Positions 1-8,188 of a stretch of DNA of 64,000 nt are shown in pieces (the stretch's first letter is position 1; every line of letters begins with the position of its first letter). The notes beneath the pieces were generated by a model, which saw only the letters and a list, made by a program, of their open reading frames with translations, did no database searches and was not told the DNA's origin. The DNA is from Streptacidiphilus sp. PB12-B1b (GTDB lineage: Bacteria > Actinomycetota > Actinomycetes > Streptomycetales > Streptomycetaceae). The position numbers and the translations under genes are program-made. The stretch is taken from NCBI RefSeq assembly GCF_014084125.1, contig NZ_CP048405.1:4712001-4776000 (forward strand), written 5' to 3'.

Positions 1-381
1 ACCCGGGCCGCCCTGCGGCACATGGTGCCGCGCGGCAGCGGCGTCATCGTCAACAACGCCTCGGTGCTGGGCTGGCGGGCCCAGCGCGGCCAGGCCCACT
101 ACGCCGCCGCCAAGGCCGGGGTGATGGCGCTCACCCGCTGCGCGGCGGTGGAGGTCGGCCGCTCCGGGGTGCGGGTCAACGCGGTCGCGCCCAGCATCGC
201 CATGCACGAGCACCTGGCCCGGACCACCAGCGACGAGCTGCTGCGGAGGCTCTCCGCCGACGAGGCGTTCGGCCGGGCCGCCGAACCGGCCGAGGTCGCC
301 GACGTGATCGTCTTCCTGGCCAGCGACTACTCCTCGTACATGACCGGCGAGACGGTCTCGGTGAGCAGCCAGCACGCCTGA
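1..381 (+). CDS. ipdF: IpdF-like short-chain dehydrogenase (5' end outside window)
   Basis: The reading frame is open from base 1, so this is the C-terminal part of a short-chain dehydrogenase/reductase whose start lies left of the window. The NNASVLGWRAQ stretch, the catalytic Tyr-x3-Lys (HYAAAKAG) and the end (ASDYSSYMTGE, SVSSQHA) match what I recall of IpdF (Rv3559c) of Mycobacterium tuberculosis. IpdF oxidises a hydroxylated CoA thioester made while steroid rings C and D are dismantled. The Rossmann glycine motif is in the missing part. An EchA20 homologue 57 bases downstream supports the assignment. Family certain, IpdF identity likely, made from memory rather than by a search. Confidence 0.78.
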   Translation, partial: TRAALRHMVPRGSGVIVNNASVLGWRAQRGQAHYAAAKAGVMALTRCAAVEVGRSGVRVNAVAPSIAMHEHLARTTSDELLRRLSADEAFGRAAEPAEVADVIVFLASDYSSYMTGETVSVSSQHA

Positions 382-438
382 ACGCTTGGGCACGTGAGCA
401 CTTGAGCGCCGACGACACGGACGATCACGGGAGGGCAG

Positions 439-1209
439 ATGGCGGAGCAGGGCATCACGGCCGGCGTCGACGGGCGCGGCATCGCCGAGGTGGTGCTGGA
501 CTGCCCGCCGGTCAACGCGCTGCCGGTGGCGGGCTGGTACCGGCTGGCCGAGCTGCTGCGGGAGTTGGGCCGCGACCCGGGGGTGCGGGTGGTGGTGCTG
601 CGCGCCGAGGGCCGGGGTTTCAACGCCGGGGTGGACATCAAGGAGATCCAGGCGGACCGGGGTTTCACCGCGCTGGTCGGCGCCAACCGGGGCTGCTTCG
701 CGGCCTTCGCGGCGGTGTACGACTGCGAGGTGCCGGTGATCGCGGCGGTGCACGGCTTCTGTCTGGGCGGCGGGATCGGCCTGGTCGGCAACGCCGACAT
801 CGTGATCGCCGCCGAGGACGCGGTCTTCGGCCTGCCCGAGGTGGACCGGGGCGCGCTGGGCGCGGCCACCCACCTCTCCCGGCTGGTGCCGCTGCACCGG
901 GCGCGGGCGATGATGTACACCTCGGCCACCGCCACCGCGGCCGAACTGCACGGCTACGGCTCGGTGTTGGAGGTGGTCCCCGGGGAGCGGCTGCGTGCCC
1001 GGGCGCTGGAGCTGGCGGCCGTGGTCGCCGCCAAGGATCCGGCGGTGATCCGCGCCGCCAAGGAGGCGTTCGCCGGGATCGACCTCTGGGACGTCAAGCG
1101 CAGCTACCGTTACGAGCAGGGCTTCACCTTCGAGTTGAACCTGTCCGGCGTGGCCGACCGGGTACGCGACGGCTTCGGCGCCCGGGCCGGGAACGAGCGG
1201 GAGCGCTGA
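439..1209 (+). CDS. echA20: EchA20-type crotonase (steroid ring D hydrolase)
   Basis: 256-residue crotonase-fold protein. In the KstR2 regulon of mycobacteria, EchA20 hydrolytically opens steroid ring D in a CoA thioester intermediate. Signature runs here are FNAGVDIKEIQ, GFTALVGANRGCFAAF, YDCEVPVIAAVHGFC, GGGIGLVGNADIVIA and GLPEVDRGALGAATHLSRL. They agree closely with EchA20 and differ from ordinary enoyl-CoA hydratases. The two oxyanion-hole segments are around residues 62-66 and 111-116. The ATG is preceded by GGGAGGGC. The next gene begins one base after the stop, so the genes form an operon. Confidence 0.83.
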   Translation: MAEQGITAGVDGRGIAEVVLDCPPVNALPVAGWYRLAELLRELGRDPGVRVVVLRAEGRGFNAGVDIKEIQADRGFTALVGANRGCFAAFAAVYDCEVPVIAAVHGFCLGGGIGLVGNADIVIAAEDAVFGLPEVDRGALGAATHLSRLVPLHRARAMMYTSATATAAELHGYGSVLEVVPGERLRARALELAAVVAAKDPAVIRAAKEAFAGIDLWDVKRSYRYEQGFTFELNLSGVADRVRDGFGARAGNERER

Positions 1210-1210
1210 G

Positions 1211-2347
1211 ATGGATCTGCGCTGGAGCGCGGAGGAGCAGGAGTTCCGGCGCGAGGCCCGGACCTGGCTGGAGGCCAACGTCCCCCGGCAGCCGCTGCCG
1301 TCCGGGGACACCCGCGCCGGGTTCGCCGCCCATCTCGCCTGGGAGCAGCGGCTGTTCGCGGCGCGCTGGTCGGTGGTCTCCTGGCCGGAGGCGTACGGCG
1401 GGCGGGACGCCACGTTGTGGCAGTGGCTGATCTTCGAGGAGGAGTACTACCGGGCGGGCGCGCCGCAGCGGGTCACCCAGAACGGCATCTTCCTGCTGGC
1501 GCCCACCCTGTTCGCCTTCGGCACGCCCGAGCAGCAGCAGCGGCTGCTGCCCCGGATGGCCGCCGCCGAGGACGTGTGGGCCCAGGGCTGGTCCGAGCCG
1601 GGTGCGGGCAGCGACCTGGCGGCCATCAGCAGCCGGGCCGTCCGCGACCCGGCCGGCGGCGGCTGGCGGCTCAGCGGCCAGAAGACCTGGACCACCCGCG
1701 GCGCCTTCTGCACCCACCTGTTCGGGCTGTTCCGCACCGATCCCGCCGCCGAGCGGCACCACGGCCTCAGCTACTTGCTGCTGCCGCTGGACGCGCCCGG
1801 CGTCACCGTCCGCGGCTTCCAGCGGCTCGACGGCGACGAGGGTTTCGCCGAGGTCTTCCTCGACGACGTCTTCGTACCGGACGCGGACGTCCTGGGCGGG
1901 GTGGACCAGGGCTGGGCGGTGGCCATGGCGACGACCGGTTCGGAACGCGGACTGACGCTGCGCTCCCCCGGCCGGTTCCTGCACACCGCCGAGCGGCTGG
2001 TGCGGACCGCCCGGGCACACCCGGAGCCGACCGGGGCGCTGCGGGACCGGGTGGTGCAGGGCTGGATCGACGCGCAGGCGTACCGGTTGTTCACCCTGGA
2101 GCAGGTGACCGCGATCAGCGAGGGGCGGCCGGTCGGCGCCGAGTCCAGCCTGAACAAGCTGTTCTGGTCCGAACTGGACGTCAGGCTGCACGAGACCGCA
2201 CTGGAACTGCTCGGGCCGCAGGCCGAGTTGGACTCGCCATGGAGCCGGGGCTTCCTGTTCTCCCTGGCCGGGCCCATCTACGCGGGTACCAACGAGATCC
2301 AGCGCACCATCGTCGCCGAGCGGCTGCTCGGCCTGCCCAGGAAGTGA
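1211..2347 (+). CDS. fadE31: FadE31-type acyl-CoA dehydrogenase
   Basis: 378-residue acyl-CoA dehydrogenase. It shows the N-terminal helical domain, the central motif WAQGWSEPGAGSDLA, and the C-terminal GTNEIQRTIVAERLL that contacts FAD and acyl-CoA in the family. Details such as SWPEAYGGRD, FEEEYYRAGAP, FGLFRTDPAAERH and LRSPGRFL resemble FadE31 (Rv3562), from memory. Mycobacterial FadE31 pairs with FadE32 or FadE33 in an alpha2-beta2 enzyme acting on steroid ring remnants. The following gene is a second, divergent dehydrogenase, as expected for such a pair. Its exact substrate is inferred from the cluster. Confidence 0.75.
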   Translation: MDLRWSAEEQEFRREARTWLEANVPRQPLPSGDTRAGFAAHLAWEQRLFAARWSVVSWPEAYGGRDATLWQWLIFEEEYYRAGAPQRVTQNGIFLLAPTLFAFGTPEQQQRLLPRMAAAEDVWAQGWSEPGAGSDLAAISSRAVRDPAGGGWRLSGQKTWTTRGAFCTHLFGLFRTDPAAERHHGLSYLLLPLDAPGVTVRGFQRLDGDEGFAEVFLDDVFVPDADVLGGVDQGWAVAMATTGSERGLTLRSPGRFLHTAERLVRTARAHPEPTGALRDRVVQGWIDAQAYRLFTLEQVTAISEGRPVGAESSLNKLFWSELDVRLHETALELLGPQAELDSPWSRGFLFSLAGPIYAGTNEIQRTIVAERLLGLPRK

Positions 2348-2355
2348 GGTGCGCG

Positions 2356-3477
2356 ATGCGGTTCCGGATCGCCGAGGACGACGCGGCGCTGGCGGGCGCG
2401 GCGGCCGCACTGCTGGCCAAGGAGGCCACCGCGCGGGAGATCCGGGCGGGCTGGCCGGGCGGCGACACCGGCCGGGTGGACGCGGTGTGGCGCAGGCTCG
2501 CCGCGATCGGCGCCCTGGGGACGCTGGTGCCGGACTCCGCCGATGGTCCTGGTTCGGGTCTGGGTCTGGGCCTGGACGAGAACGCGTTGGTACCGCTGCT
2601 GGTGGAGCTCGGCCGTTCGGGCCTGCCGGTGCCCGCCGTGGAGACGGTGGCGGTGGGCGCGCCGCTACTGGCGGCGGCCGGTTCGCCGCACCTCGCCGAG
2701 GTGCTGGCGGGCCGCCTGCTGCTGACGGCCTCGCTGGACGGCTCCGGGCTAGTGCCCTTCGGCCAACGCGCCCCACTGCTGGTGCTGCGCGCCGACGACG
2801 GCCTGCGGCTGTACGAGCGCGGGGAGTTGGCGCTGGAACCGGTGGAGTCGACCGACGGCTCCCGGGCGTCGGCGCGGCTGCTGCGACCCCCGGACGGCGG
2901 CGGGCAGCTGCTCTGCACGGCTCCCGAGGAGCTGGAACGGGCCTGGCAGCGGGGGGTGTTGGGCACGGCCGCACTGTTGGTCGGGCTGGCCGAGCGGATG
3001 ATCGAGCTGACCGTGGACCACGTACAGCAGCGCCGCCAGTTCGGCGCTCCGGTGGGCTCGTTCCAGGCGGTGCAGCATGCCCTGGCCGACGCCCACCTGG
3101 CCGTACGCTTCGCCCGCCCGGCGGTGCTGGCGGCGGCGTGGTCCCAGGCGTCCTCCGGGACTGCTGCCGAGGCAGCCTCCGAGACTGCTGCCGGGGCGGA
3201 CGCGGCGGTGGTGACCTCGATGGCGAAGGTGCTGGCCTCGGACGCCGCGCGGCTGGTGGCCCGTACCGCGATCCAGTGCCATGGCGCGATCGGCTGCACC
3301 ACCGAGTACGACCTGCACCTGTACGCCAAGCGGGCCTGGGCGCTGGCCGCCGCCTGGGGCGGGCCCGCCGCGCACCGTGAGCTGATTGCCCGTCACCTAC
3401 ATTTGCCGACTGTGGAGATGATCCGTGACCGTATCGAGCAGGGAGCAGGGTTCGGACCAGGGCGTGGTCCGCTATGA
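2356..3477 (+). CDS. FadE32/FadE33-type acyl-CoA dehydrogenase partner subunit
   Basis: 373-residue acyl-CoA dehydrogenase of the shorter, divergent class that partners a second subunit. Recognisable are RRQFGAPVGSFQAVQHALAD (the usual RxQFG..I..FQ motif), TAIQCHGAIGCTTEYDLHLY (the C-terminal helix) and an ARxxIQxHG-like segment. The ATG at 2356 follows TGAGGT and lies 8 bases after the FadE31-type gene. The 3' end overlaps the next gene by 53 bases. By analogy with FadE31-FadE32 and FadE31-FadE33, it probably forms an alpha2-beta2 enzyme with the preceding product. An Ala/Thr/Ser/Glu-rich insert lies at about residues 258-280. Which of FadE32 or FadE33 it corresponds to cannot be told from here. 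Confidence 0.75.
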   Translation: MRFRIAEDDAALAGAAAALLAKEATAREIRAGWPGGDTGRVDAVWRRLAAIGALGTLVPDSADGPGSGLGLGLDENALVPLLVELGRSGLPVPAVETVAVGAPLLAAAGSPHLAEVLAGRLLLTASLDGSGLVPFGQRAPLLVLRADDGLRLYERGELALEPVESTDGSRASARLLRPPDGGGQLLCTAPEELERAWQRGVLGTAALLVGLAERMIELTVDHVQQRRQFGAPVGSFQAVQHALADAHLAVRFARPAVLAAAWSQASSGTAAEAASETAAGADAAVVTSMAKVLASDAARLVARTAIQCHGAIGCTTEYDLHLYAKRAWALAAAWGGPAAHRELIARHLHLPTVEMIRDRIEQGAGFGPGRGPL

Positions 3478-4300
3478 ACGCCGGGGCGACGTGGCCGTGG
3501 TGACCATGAACCGCCCGCAGTACCGCAACGCGCAGAACTCCGCCATGACCTACGCCCTGGACGACGCCTTCTACCGGGCCGCCGACGACCGGCGAGTGAA
3601 GGTGGTGGTGCTGGCCGGGGCCGGGGAGCACTTCTCCGCCGGGCACGACATCGGCACTCCGGAACGGGATGTCGACACCACCTTCGACCGCCGTGCCGGG
3701 CTGTGGTGGGACCATGTCGGCCGACCCGGCGGCGAGAGCCGGTTCGCCCGGGAGCAGGAGGTCTACCTGGGCATGTGCCGCCGCTGGCGCGAGCTGCCCA
3801 AGCCGCTCATCGCCCAGGTCCAGGGGGCCTGTGTGGCAGGCGGGTTGATGCTGGCCTGGGTCTGCGACCTGATCGTCGCCGCCGAGGACGCCTTCTTCGC
3901 CGACCCGGTGGTGCGGATGGGCATTCCCGGGGTGGAGTACTTCGCCCACCCGTGGGTGATGGGGCCCCGGTTCGCCAAGGAGTTCCTGTTCCTCGGCGAA
4001 CGGGTGCCCGCAGCAAGGGCCTTGGCCCTGGGCATGGTCAACCGCGTAGTTCCCCGGGACCAGTTGGAAGCCGAGGTGCTGTCCATTGCCGGGCGGATCG
4101 CGGCGATGCCCGCGCTGGGACTGGCGCTCACCAAGAAGGCGGTGAACCAGGCCGAGGACCAGATGGGCCTGCAGACCGGCATGGACTCGGTGTTCGGGCT
4201 GCACCACTTCGCGCACGCGCACAACGCCGAGGTGGGCCGGGACGCACTGGCGGGCCACGACGCCCGTTCCATGCGCGACGCGCAGCGGAACCGGTCATGA
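3425..4300 (+). CDS. Enoyl-CoA hydratase/isomerase family protein
   Basis: 291-residue crotonase. The oxyanion-hole segments are HFSAGHDIGTP (first) and GACVAGGLMLAWVCD (second), followed by MGIPGVEYFAHPWVMGPR. This subfamily has a conserved insert, RRAGLWWDHVGRPGGESRF, around residues 88-106. It resembles mycobacterial EchA13-like proteins rather than EchA20. The GTG start at 3425 has GTGGAG upstream and lies inside the end of the preceding dehydrogenase gene, so translation is probably coupled. It shares ATGA with the following SDR gene. A hydratase is needed after the dehydrogenase step in ring breakdown, but its precise substrate is unknown. Confidence 0.85.
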   Translation: MTVSSREQGSDQGVVRYERRGDVAVVTMNRPQYRNAQNSAMTYALDDAFYRAADDRRVKVVVLAGAGEHFSAGHDIGTPERDVDTTFDRRAGLWWDHVGRPGGESRFAREQEVYLGMCRRWRELPKPLIAQVQGACVAGGLMLAWVCDLIVAAEDAFFADPVVRMGIPGVEYFAHPWVMGPRFAKEFLFLGERVPAARALALGMVNRVVPRDQLEAEVLSIAGRIAAMPALGLALTKKAVNQAEDQMGLQTGMDSVFGLHHFAHAHNAEVGRDALAGHDARSMRDAQRNRS

Positions 4301-5172
4301 GCGGGGTGTGCGCCGGCCGGGTGATCGTGGTGACCGGCGCGGGCCAGGGGCTGGGCCGGGAGCACGCGTTGGCCCTGGCCGCAGCGGGCGCGCTGGTGGT
4401 GGTCAACGACCTCGGGGCGGCAGCCGCCAAGGTCGCCGAGGAGATCACGGCGGCGGGCGGCACGGCCGTCGCAGACACCGGCGACGTCAGCGACTGGGCC
4501 TACGCCCGGGCACTGGTCGAGCGCGCGGTCGCCGAGTTCGGCGGCCTGGACGCGCTGGTCAACAACGCGGGCCTGAACCGGGACCGGATGCTGGTGTCAA
4601 TGACCGAGGAGGAGTGGGACCTGGTGCTGCGGGTCGATCTCAAGGGCCATGTCGCGCCGTTGCGGCACGCCGCCGGGTACTGGCGTGAACAGCGGCGGCA
4701 GGGACGCCCGGTGGCCGCGCGGATCGTCAACACCAGTTCCGGCGCCGGGCTGATGGGCAGCGTCGGCCAAGGCAACTACGGCGCGGCCAAGGCCGGGATC
4801 GCGGCGCTGACCCAGATCGCGGCGGTGGAGCTGGCCCGCTACGGGGTCACGGTCAACGCCATCGCGCCCTCCGCGCGCACCCCGATGACGGAGGCGGTGT
4901 TCGCCGAGCGGATGCGGGCCCCGGAGTCCGGCTTCGACGCGATGCACCCGGGCAATGTCTCACCGCTGGTGGTGTGGCTGGCCGGGGCAGGCTCGGGCGA
5001 CGTCACCGGGCGGGTGTTCGAGGTGGAGGGCGGCACCATCAGCGTCGCCGACGGCTGGCAGCACGGCCCCCGGATCGCCCGCGAGCGGCGCTGGGAGCCG
5101 ACCGAGGTCGGCCCGGCCGTCCGCGAGCTGCTGCACCGCGCCCCGGCGCCGGCCCCGGTCTACGGCGCCTGA
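4297..5172 (+). CDS. Short-chain dehydrogenase, beta-hydroxyacyl-CoA type (Rv3548c-like)
   Basis: 291-residue SDR. The cofactor motif is TGAGQGLG (about residues 14-21), followed by NNAG and the catalytic NTSSGAG...YGAAKAG (Ser, Tyr, Lys). A long C-terminal extension (GRVFEVEGGTISVADGW...) is typical of the HSD17B4-like SDRs that oxidise 3-hydroxyacyl-CoA in steroid side-chain or ring catabolism. The ATG overlaps the stop of the enoyl-CoA hydratase gene (ATGA), so hydration and dehydrogenation steps are adjacent. Rv3548c, in the mycobacterial KstR2 regulon, is the closest relative I recall. The 3' end overlaps the convergent SDR gene by 13 bases. Confidence 0.78.
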   Translation: MSGVCAGRVIVVTGAGQGLGREHALALAAAGALVVVNDLGAAAAKVAEEITAAGGTAVADTGDVSDWAYARALVERAVAEFGGLDALVNNAGLNRDRMLVSMTEEEWDLVLRVDLKGHVAPLRHAAGYWREQRRQGRPVAARIVNTSSGAGLMGSVGQGNYGAAKAGIAALTQIAAVELARYGVTVNAIAPSARTPMTEAVFAERMRAPESGFDAMHPGNVSPLVVWLAGAGSGDVTGRVFEVEGGTISVADGWQHGPRIARERRWEPTEVGPAVRELLHRAPAPAPVYGA

Positions 5173-6038
5173 GCCGACGGGATCCACGCGGGCGGATGCG
5201 CGTGCGGGTCCGCAGGCGGGTGCGGCTGCGCGGCCAGGTACCGAGCCGGGTGTTCGCCGCCGCCGTGGACGGCGAGGTCGGCGCCGCTGATGTACCCGGC
5301 CAGCGGCCCGGCCAGGAACAGGCAGGCCCCGGCCACGTCGGCGGGGTCGGCCAGCCGCCCCACGGCGATGGTCCCCGCGACCGCCGCATCCCCGTCCGAG
5401 GCGTCCCTCTCCGCAGCATCCCCCTCCGAGGCGTCGCCGCCCGGGCCGTGGCCGTCCGCCGCGCTCCCGGTGCGGACCGGGCCGACGGTGATGTGGTTGA
5501 CCCGGACCGGCGGTGCCCACTCCAGGGCCAGCGCCCGGGTCAGCCCCAACAGCCCGGCCTTGGCGGCGCTGTAGGCGGCGGTGCCGGGCTGCGGGTGGTG
5601 CGCGGAGACGCTGCCGATGTTGACGATGGCGCCGCCCTCCGGCTGACGATGCATCACCGCATAGGCGGCCTGGGCGAGATAGAACGGCGCCAGCAGGTTC
5701 AGTGCGACGATCTTCTCCACAAAGCGCGGGGAGACGGTGGCCGCCTCGGCGTCCGGGGAGCCGCCGGCGTTGTTCACCAGGACGTCCAGCCGCCCGAACC
5801 GGTCGGCAACGGCCCGGACCAACCCGGCGGCCTGGGCCGGGTCGCGGACGTCGCAGGCGTGGAACAGCGCGCTGCGGCCCCCCGCCGAGGGCAGCGACGC
5901 GGGCTCGCCGCGCCCGCACACCAGCACCTCGGCCCCGGCCGCCAGGAAGGCGGCGGCGATACCGGCGCCCACCCCCCGGGTGCCGCCGGTGACCAGGACG
6001 GCCCGGCCGGTGAGGTCCAGCGGCCCGGGGGCGCTCAT
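5160..6038 (-). CDS. Short-chain dehydrogenase (Rv3549c-like) with low-complexity insert
   Basis: 292-residue SDR. It has TGGTRGVG (cofactor), CDVRDP, NNAGGSP, IGSVSAH and YSAAKAG (catalytic Tyr/Lys), ending AGYISGADLAVHGGGEHPA. These features resemble Rv3549c, another KstR2-regulon SDR next to echA20 in mycobacteria. Between the catalytic region and GRLADPADVAGA there is an unusual Asp/Ala/Ser/Glu/Gly stretch encoded by a 30-base-period DNA repeat at 5386-5435. This region is usually the flexible substrate loop. The gene is translationally coupled to fadA6 (ATGA overlap) and transcribed leftward with it. Confidence 0.78.
   Translation of the reverse strand: MSAPGPLDLTGRAVLVTGGTRGVGAGIAAAFLAAGAEVLVCGRGEPASLPSAGGRSALFHACDVRDPAQAAGLVRAVADRFGRLDVLVNNAGGSPDAEAATVSPRFVEKIVALNLLAPFYLAQAAYAVMHRQPEGGAIVNIGSVSAHHPQPGTAAYSAAKAGLLGLTRALALEWAPPVRVNHITVGPVRTGSAADGHGPGGDASEGDAAERDASDGDAAVAGTIAVGRLADPADVAGACLFLAGPLAGYISGADLAVHGGGEHPARYLAAQPHPPADPHAHPPAWIPSAQAP
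5386..5435. repeat. Intragenic direct repeat, 20-base unit at 30-base spacing
   Basis: A 20-base unit beginning GCATCCCC and ending GAGGCGTC occurs at 5386-5405 and again at 5416-5435 with one mismatch. A related sequence fills the gap. It codes for the acidic/alanine insert of the leftward SDR. The 30-base period keeps the frame, so copy number could vary without breaking the gene. Confidence 0.8.
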
Positions 6039-7186
6039 CCGAGCCGCTCCACGATGGTGACGTTGGCCTGGCCGCCGCCCTCGCACATGGTCAGCAGTCC
6101 GTACCGGGCGCCGCGCCGCTCCAGCTCGCCCAGCAGTGAGGTCATCAGCCGGGCCCCGGTCGCGCCCAGCGGGTGCCCCAGGGCGATGGCGCCGCCGTTG
6201 ACGTTGACCCGCTCCGGGTCGGCGCCGGTCTCGGCGGCCCAGGCCAGCACGACGGAGGCGAAGGCCTCGTTGATCTCGACCAGGTCGATGTCGTCCAGGG
6301 TCAGCCCGGTCCGGGCCAGTGCGTGGGCGGTGGCCGGGATGGGCGCGGTGAGCATCCACACCGGGTCGGCGGCGCGGGCCGACAGGTGGTGGATCCGAGC
6401 GCGCGGGGTCAGCCCGTGGTCGCGCAGCCCGCGTTCGTTGACGACCAGCAGCGCGGCGGCGGCGTCGCTGATCTGGCTGGCGCAGGCGGCGGTGGTCCGG
6501 CCGCCGGGGAGCAGCGGCGGCAGCGAGCGGATCTTCTCCCGGTCGGGCGGCCGGGGGCACTCGTCCCGGTCGAGACCCTGGCAGGGCACGGTCTCGGCGC
6601 GGAACAGGCCCTGCTCGCGGGCGCGCAGGGCGCGCTGGTGCGAGCGGATCGCGTACTCCTCCAGCAGTTCGCGCGGCAGCGACCACTTCTCGGCGATCAT
6701 GTCGGCGGAACGGAACTGGGAGACCTCCTGCGTGCCGTAGCGGGCGCGCCAGCCGACCGAGCCGGAGAAGGGGTCCTTGAAGCCGTGGGCCCGACCGGCC
6801 GCCATGGCGGCCGAGATCGGCACCGCGCTCATGCACTGCACCCCGCCCGCGACCACGACGTCGCTGGTGCCGCTCATCACCGCCTGCGCGGCGAAGTGCA
6901 GCGCCTGCTGGGAGGAGCCGCACTGGCGGTCGACGGTCACCCCGGGCACGTGCTCGGGCAGACCGGCGGCGAGCCAGGCGGTGCGGGCGATGTCCCCGGC
7001 CTGCGGGCCGATGGTGTCCACGCAGCCGAGGACGACGTCCTCGACCGCGCCCGGGTCGATGCCGGTGCGCCGCATCAGCTCGGTCAGCGGTACGGCGGCG
7101 AGGTCGGCGGGGTGGACGGCGGCGAGCGAGCCGCCGCGTCGGCCGACGGGCGTGCGGACGGCGTCGACGATGTAGGCCCCGGTCAT
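6035..7186 (-). CDS. fadA6: FadA6-type thiolase of steroid ring catabolism
   Basis: 383-residue thiolase. It has the nucleophile Cys in DRQCGSSQQALHF, the NEAFA motif (VEINEAFASVV), GGAIALGHPLGATGAR with the catalytic His, and the second active-site Cys in TMCEGGG. Runs such as AYIVDAVRTPVGRRGG, ISARAADPVWMLT-like and EVSQFRSADMIAEKW agree with FadA6 (Rv3556c), which cleaves a CoA thioester late in HIP breakdown. I start it at 7186, where GGAGGGCAGCTC precedes the ATG; an in-frame start 12 codons earlier lacks a ribosome site. A KstR2-like palindrome lies 32-45 bases upstream. It is the first gene of a two-gene leftward operon. Confidence 0.83.
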   Translation of the reverse strand: MTGAYIVDAVRTPVGRRGGSLAAVHPADLAAVPLTELMRRTGIDPGAVEDVVLGCVDTIGPQAGDIARTAWLAAGLPEHVPGVTVDRQCGSSQQALHFAAQAVMSGTSDVVVAGGVQCMSAVPISAAMAAGRAHGFKDPFSGSVGWRARYGTQEVSQFRSADMIAEKWSLPRELLEEYAIRSHQRALRAREQGLFRAETVPCQGLDRDECPRPPDREKIRSLPPLLPGGRTTAACASQISDAAAALLVVNERGLRDHGLTPRARIHHLSARAADPVWMLTAPIPATAHALARTGLTLDDIDLVEINEAFASVVLAWAAETGADPERVNVNGGAIALGHPLGATGARLMTSLLGELERRGARYGLLTMCEGGGQANVTIVERLG

Positions 7187-7215
7187 GAGCTGCCCTCCGA
7201 ATCGGTCCCGGAACC

Positions 7216-8151
7216 CTAGCAAGCGCTTGCTTCAGAGGCCAGAGGTGCGGCGCCGCCCGCCGCCCGGTCGCTCCTGGCCTCGATGGCGTGCAGCACCGCG
7301 ACCATGTCGTCCCGGCCGTGCCCGAGGGCCACGGCCTCGCCGAAGAGGGCGTGGCAGACGTCCAGCAGCGGCGAGGCCAGGCCGGACTCCCGGGCCGCCT
7401 CGGCGATCAGCCGGTTGTTCTTCAGCACATCCAGGACGCCGGCCTGGGCGTCGAAGTCGCGGTCCCTCAGCTTGGGGGCCTTCATCCGGGAGACGCCGCT
7501 GGCCATCGGCCCGGCGTCGAGCACGGCCAGGAACTGCCGCCGGTCCAGGCCGTGCCGGTCGGCGAAGTGGAATGCCTCGGCGAGGCCGGTGACCATGGTG
7601 ATCAGGAACAGGTTCACGCTGAGCTTCATCAGCAGCGCGTCCGGCACCGGCCCGCAGTCGAAGACCTCCCGGCAGACCGGCCGCAGCAGCGGACGGACCC
7701 GCGCCACCGCCTCCGGCTCCCCAGCCAGCATGGCCACCAGCTCCCCGGCCTCGGCGGGCCCGCGCGAGCCGGAGACGGGGGCCTCGACGTAGTGGCCCCC
7801 GGCGGCGCGGATGTCGGCCTCGAGCCCGCGCGAGTACTCCGGCTCGGTGGTGCCCATGTGGACGACGGTGCGCCCGGCGAGCCCGGCGGCGAAGTGCGGC
7901 GTGCCGCGCCGCAGGACGGAGTCGACGGCCGCGCCGTCGGCCAGCATCAGGATCACCGTGCGGGCCCGCCGCAGGACGTCCGCCGGGTCGGCGGCGACGG
8001 CGCCCCCGGCCGCCCGCAGCGGCTCGCACCGCTCGGGCGTGCGGTTCCAGACCACCAGCGGGGTGCCCGACCGGGCCAGGTTGAGCGCCATGGGCAGGCC
8101 CATGGTGCCCAGGCCGATGAAGCCTGTGATGTCCGTGCCGCCTGTCTCCAC
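7216..8151 (-). CDS. 3-hydroxyisobutyrate dehydrogenase-type NAD(P)-dependent oxidoreductase
   Basis: 311-residue beta-hydroxyacid dehydrogenase. It has the N-terminal Rossmann motif [16 protein letters not shown], the substrate-binding segment [16 protein letters not shown], and the catalytic-lysine region [10 protein letters not shown] in a helical C-terminal domain. Members oxidise 3-hydroxyisobutyrate, tartronate semialdehyde or similar; the substrate here is unknown. The start is GTG at 8151. The stop codon overlaps the KstR2-like palindrome used by fadA6, so its own 3' end doubles as that promoter. It diverges from the GNAT-TetR operon across twin palindromes and is probably controlled by that TetR. 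Confidence 0.82.
   Translation of the reverse strand: METGGTDITGFIGLGTMGLPMALNLARSGTPLVVWNRTPERCEPLRAAGGAVAADPADVLRRARTVILMLADGAAVDSVLRRGTPHFAAGLAGRTVVHMGTTEPEYSRGLEADIRAAGGHYVEAPVSGSRGPAEAGELVAMLAGEPEAVARVRPLLRPVCREVFDCGPVPDALLMKLSVNLFLITMVTGLAEAFHFADRHGLDRRQFLAVLDAGPMASGVSRMKAPKLRDRDFDAQAGVLDVLKNNRLIAEAARESGLASPLLDVCHALFGEAVALGHGRDDMVAVLHAIEARSDRAAGGAAPLASEASAC
7218..7231. promoter_or_regulatory. KstR2-type operator upstream of fadA6
   Basis: AGCAAGCGCTTGCT is a perfect 14-base palindrome. It matches at every fixed position the published KstR2 consensus as I recall it (AnCAAGnnCTTGnT). It sits 32-45 bases upstream of the fadA6 start and overlaps the last codons of the 3-hydroxyisobutyrate-dehydrogenase-type gene. 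KstR2 represses HIP catabolism genes until a HIP-CoA ligand is present. Site seen; the binding protein is inferred. Confidence 0.75.
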
Positions 8152-8188
8152 CGTGCACCGCCGCCTTCGCCGATCGTCCTTGCATTTC

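Noticed and set aside
1124-4258. 1044-codon open frame on the minus strand
   Set aside because: It is antisense to four clearly recognisable lipid-catabolism genes. Its translation is low-complexity Arg/Pro/Gly without any family motif, as expected from GC-rich codon shadowing.
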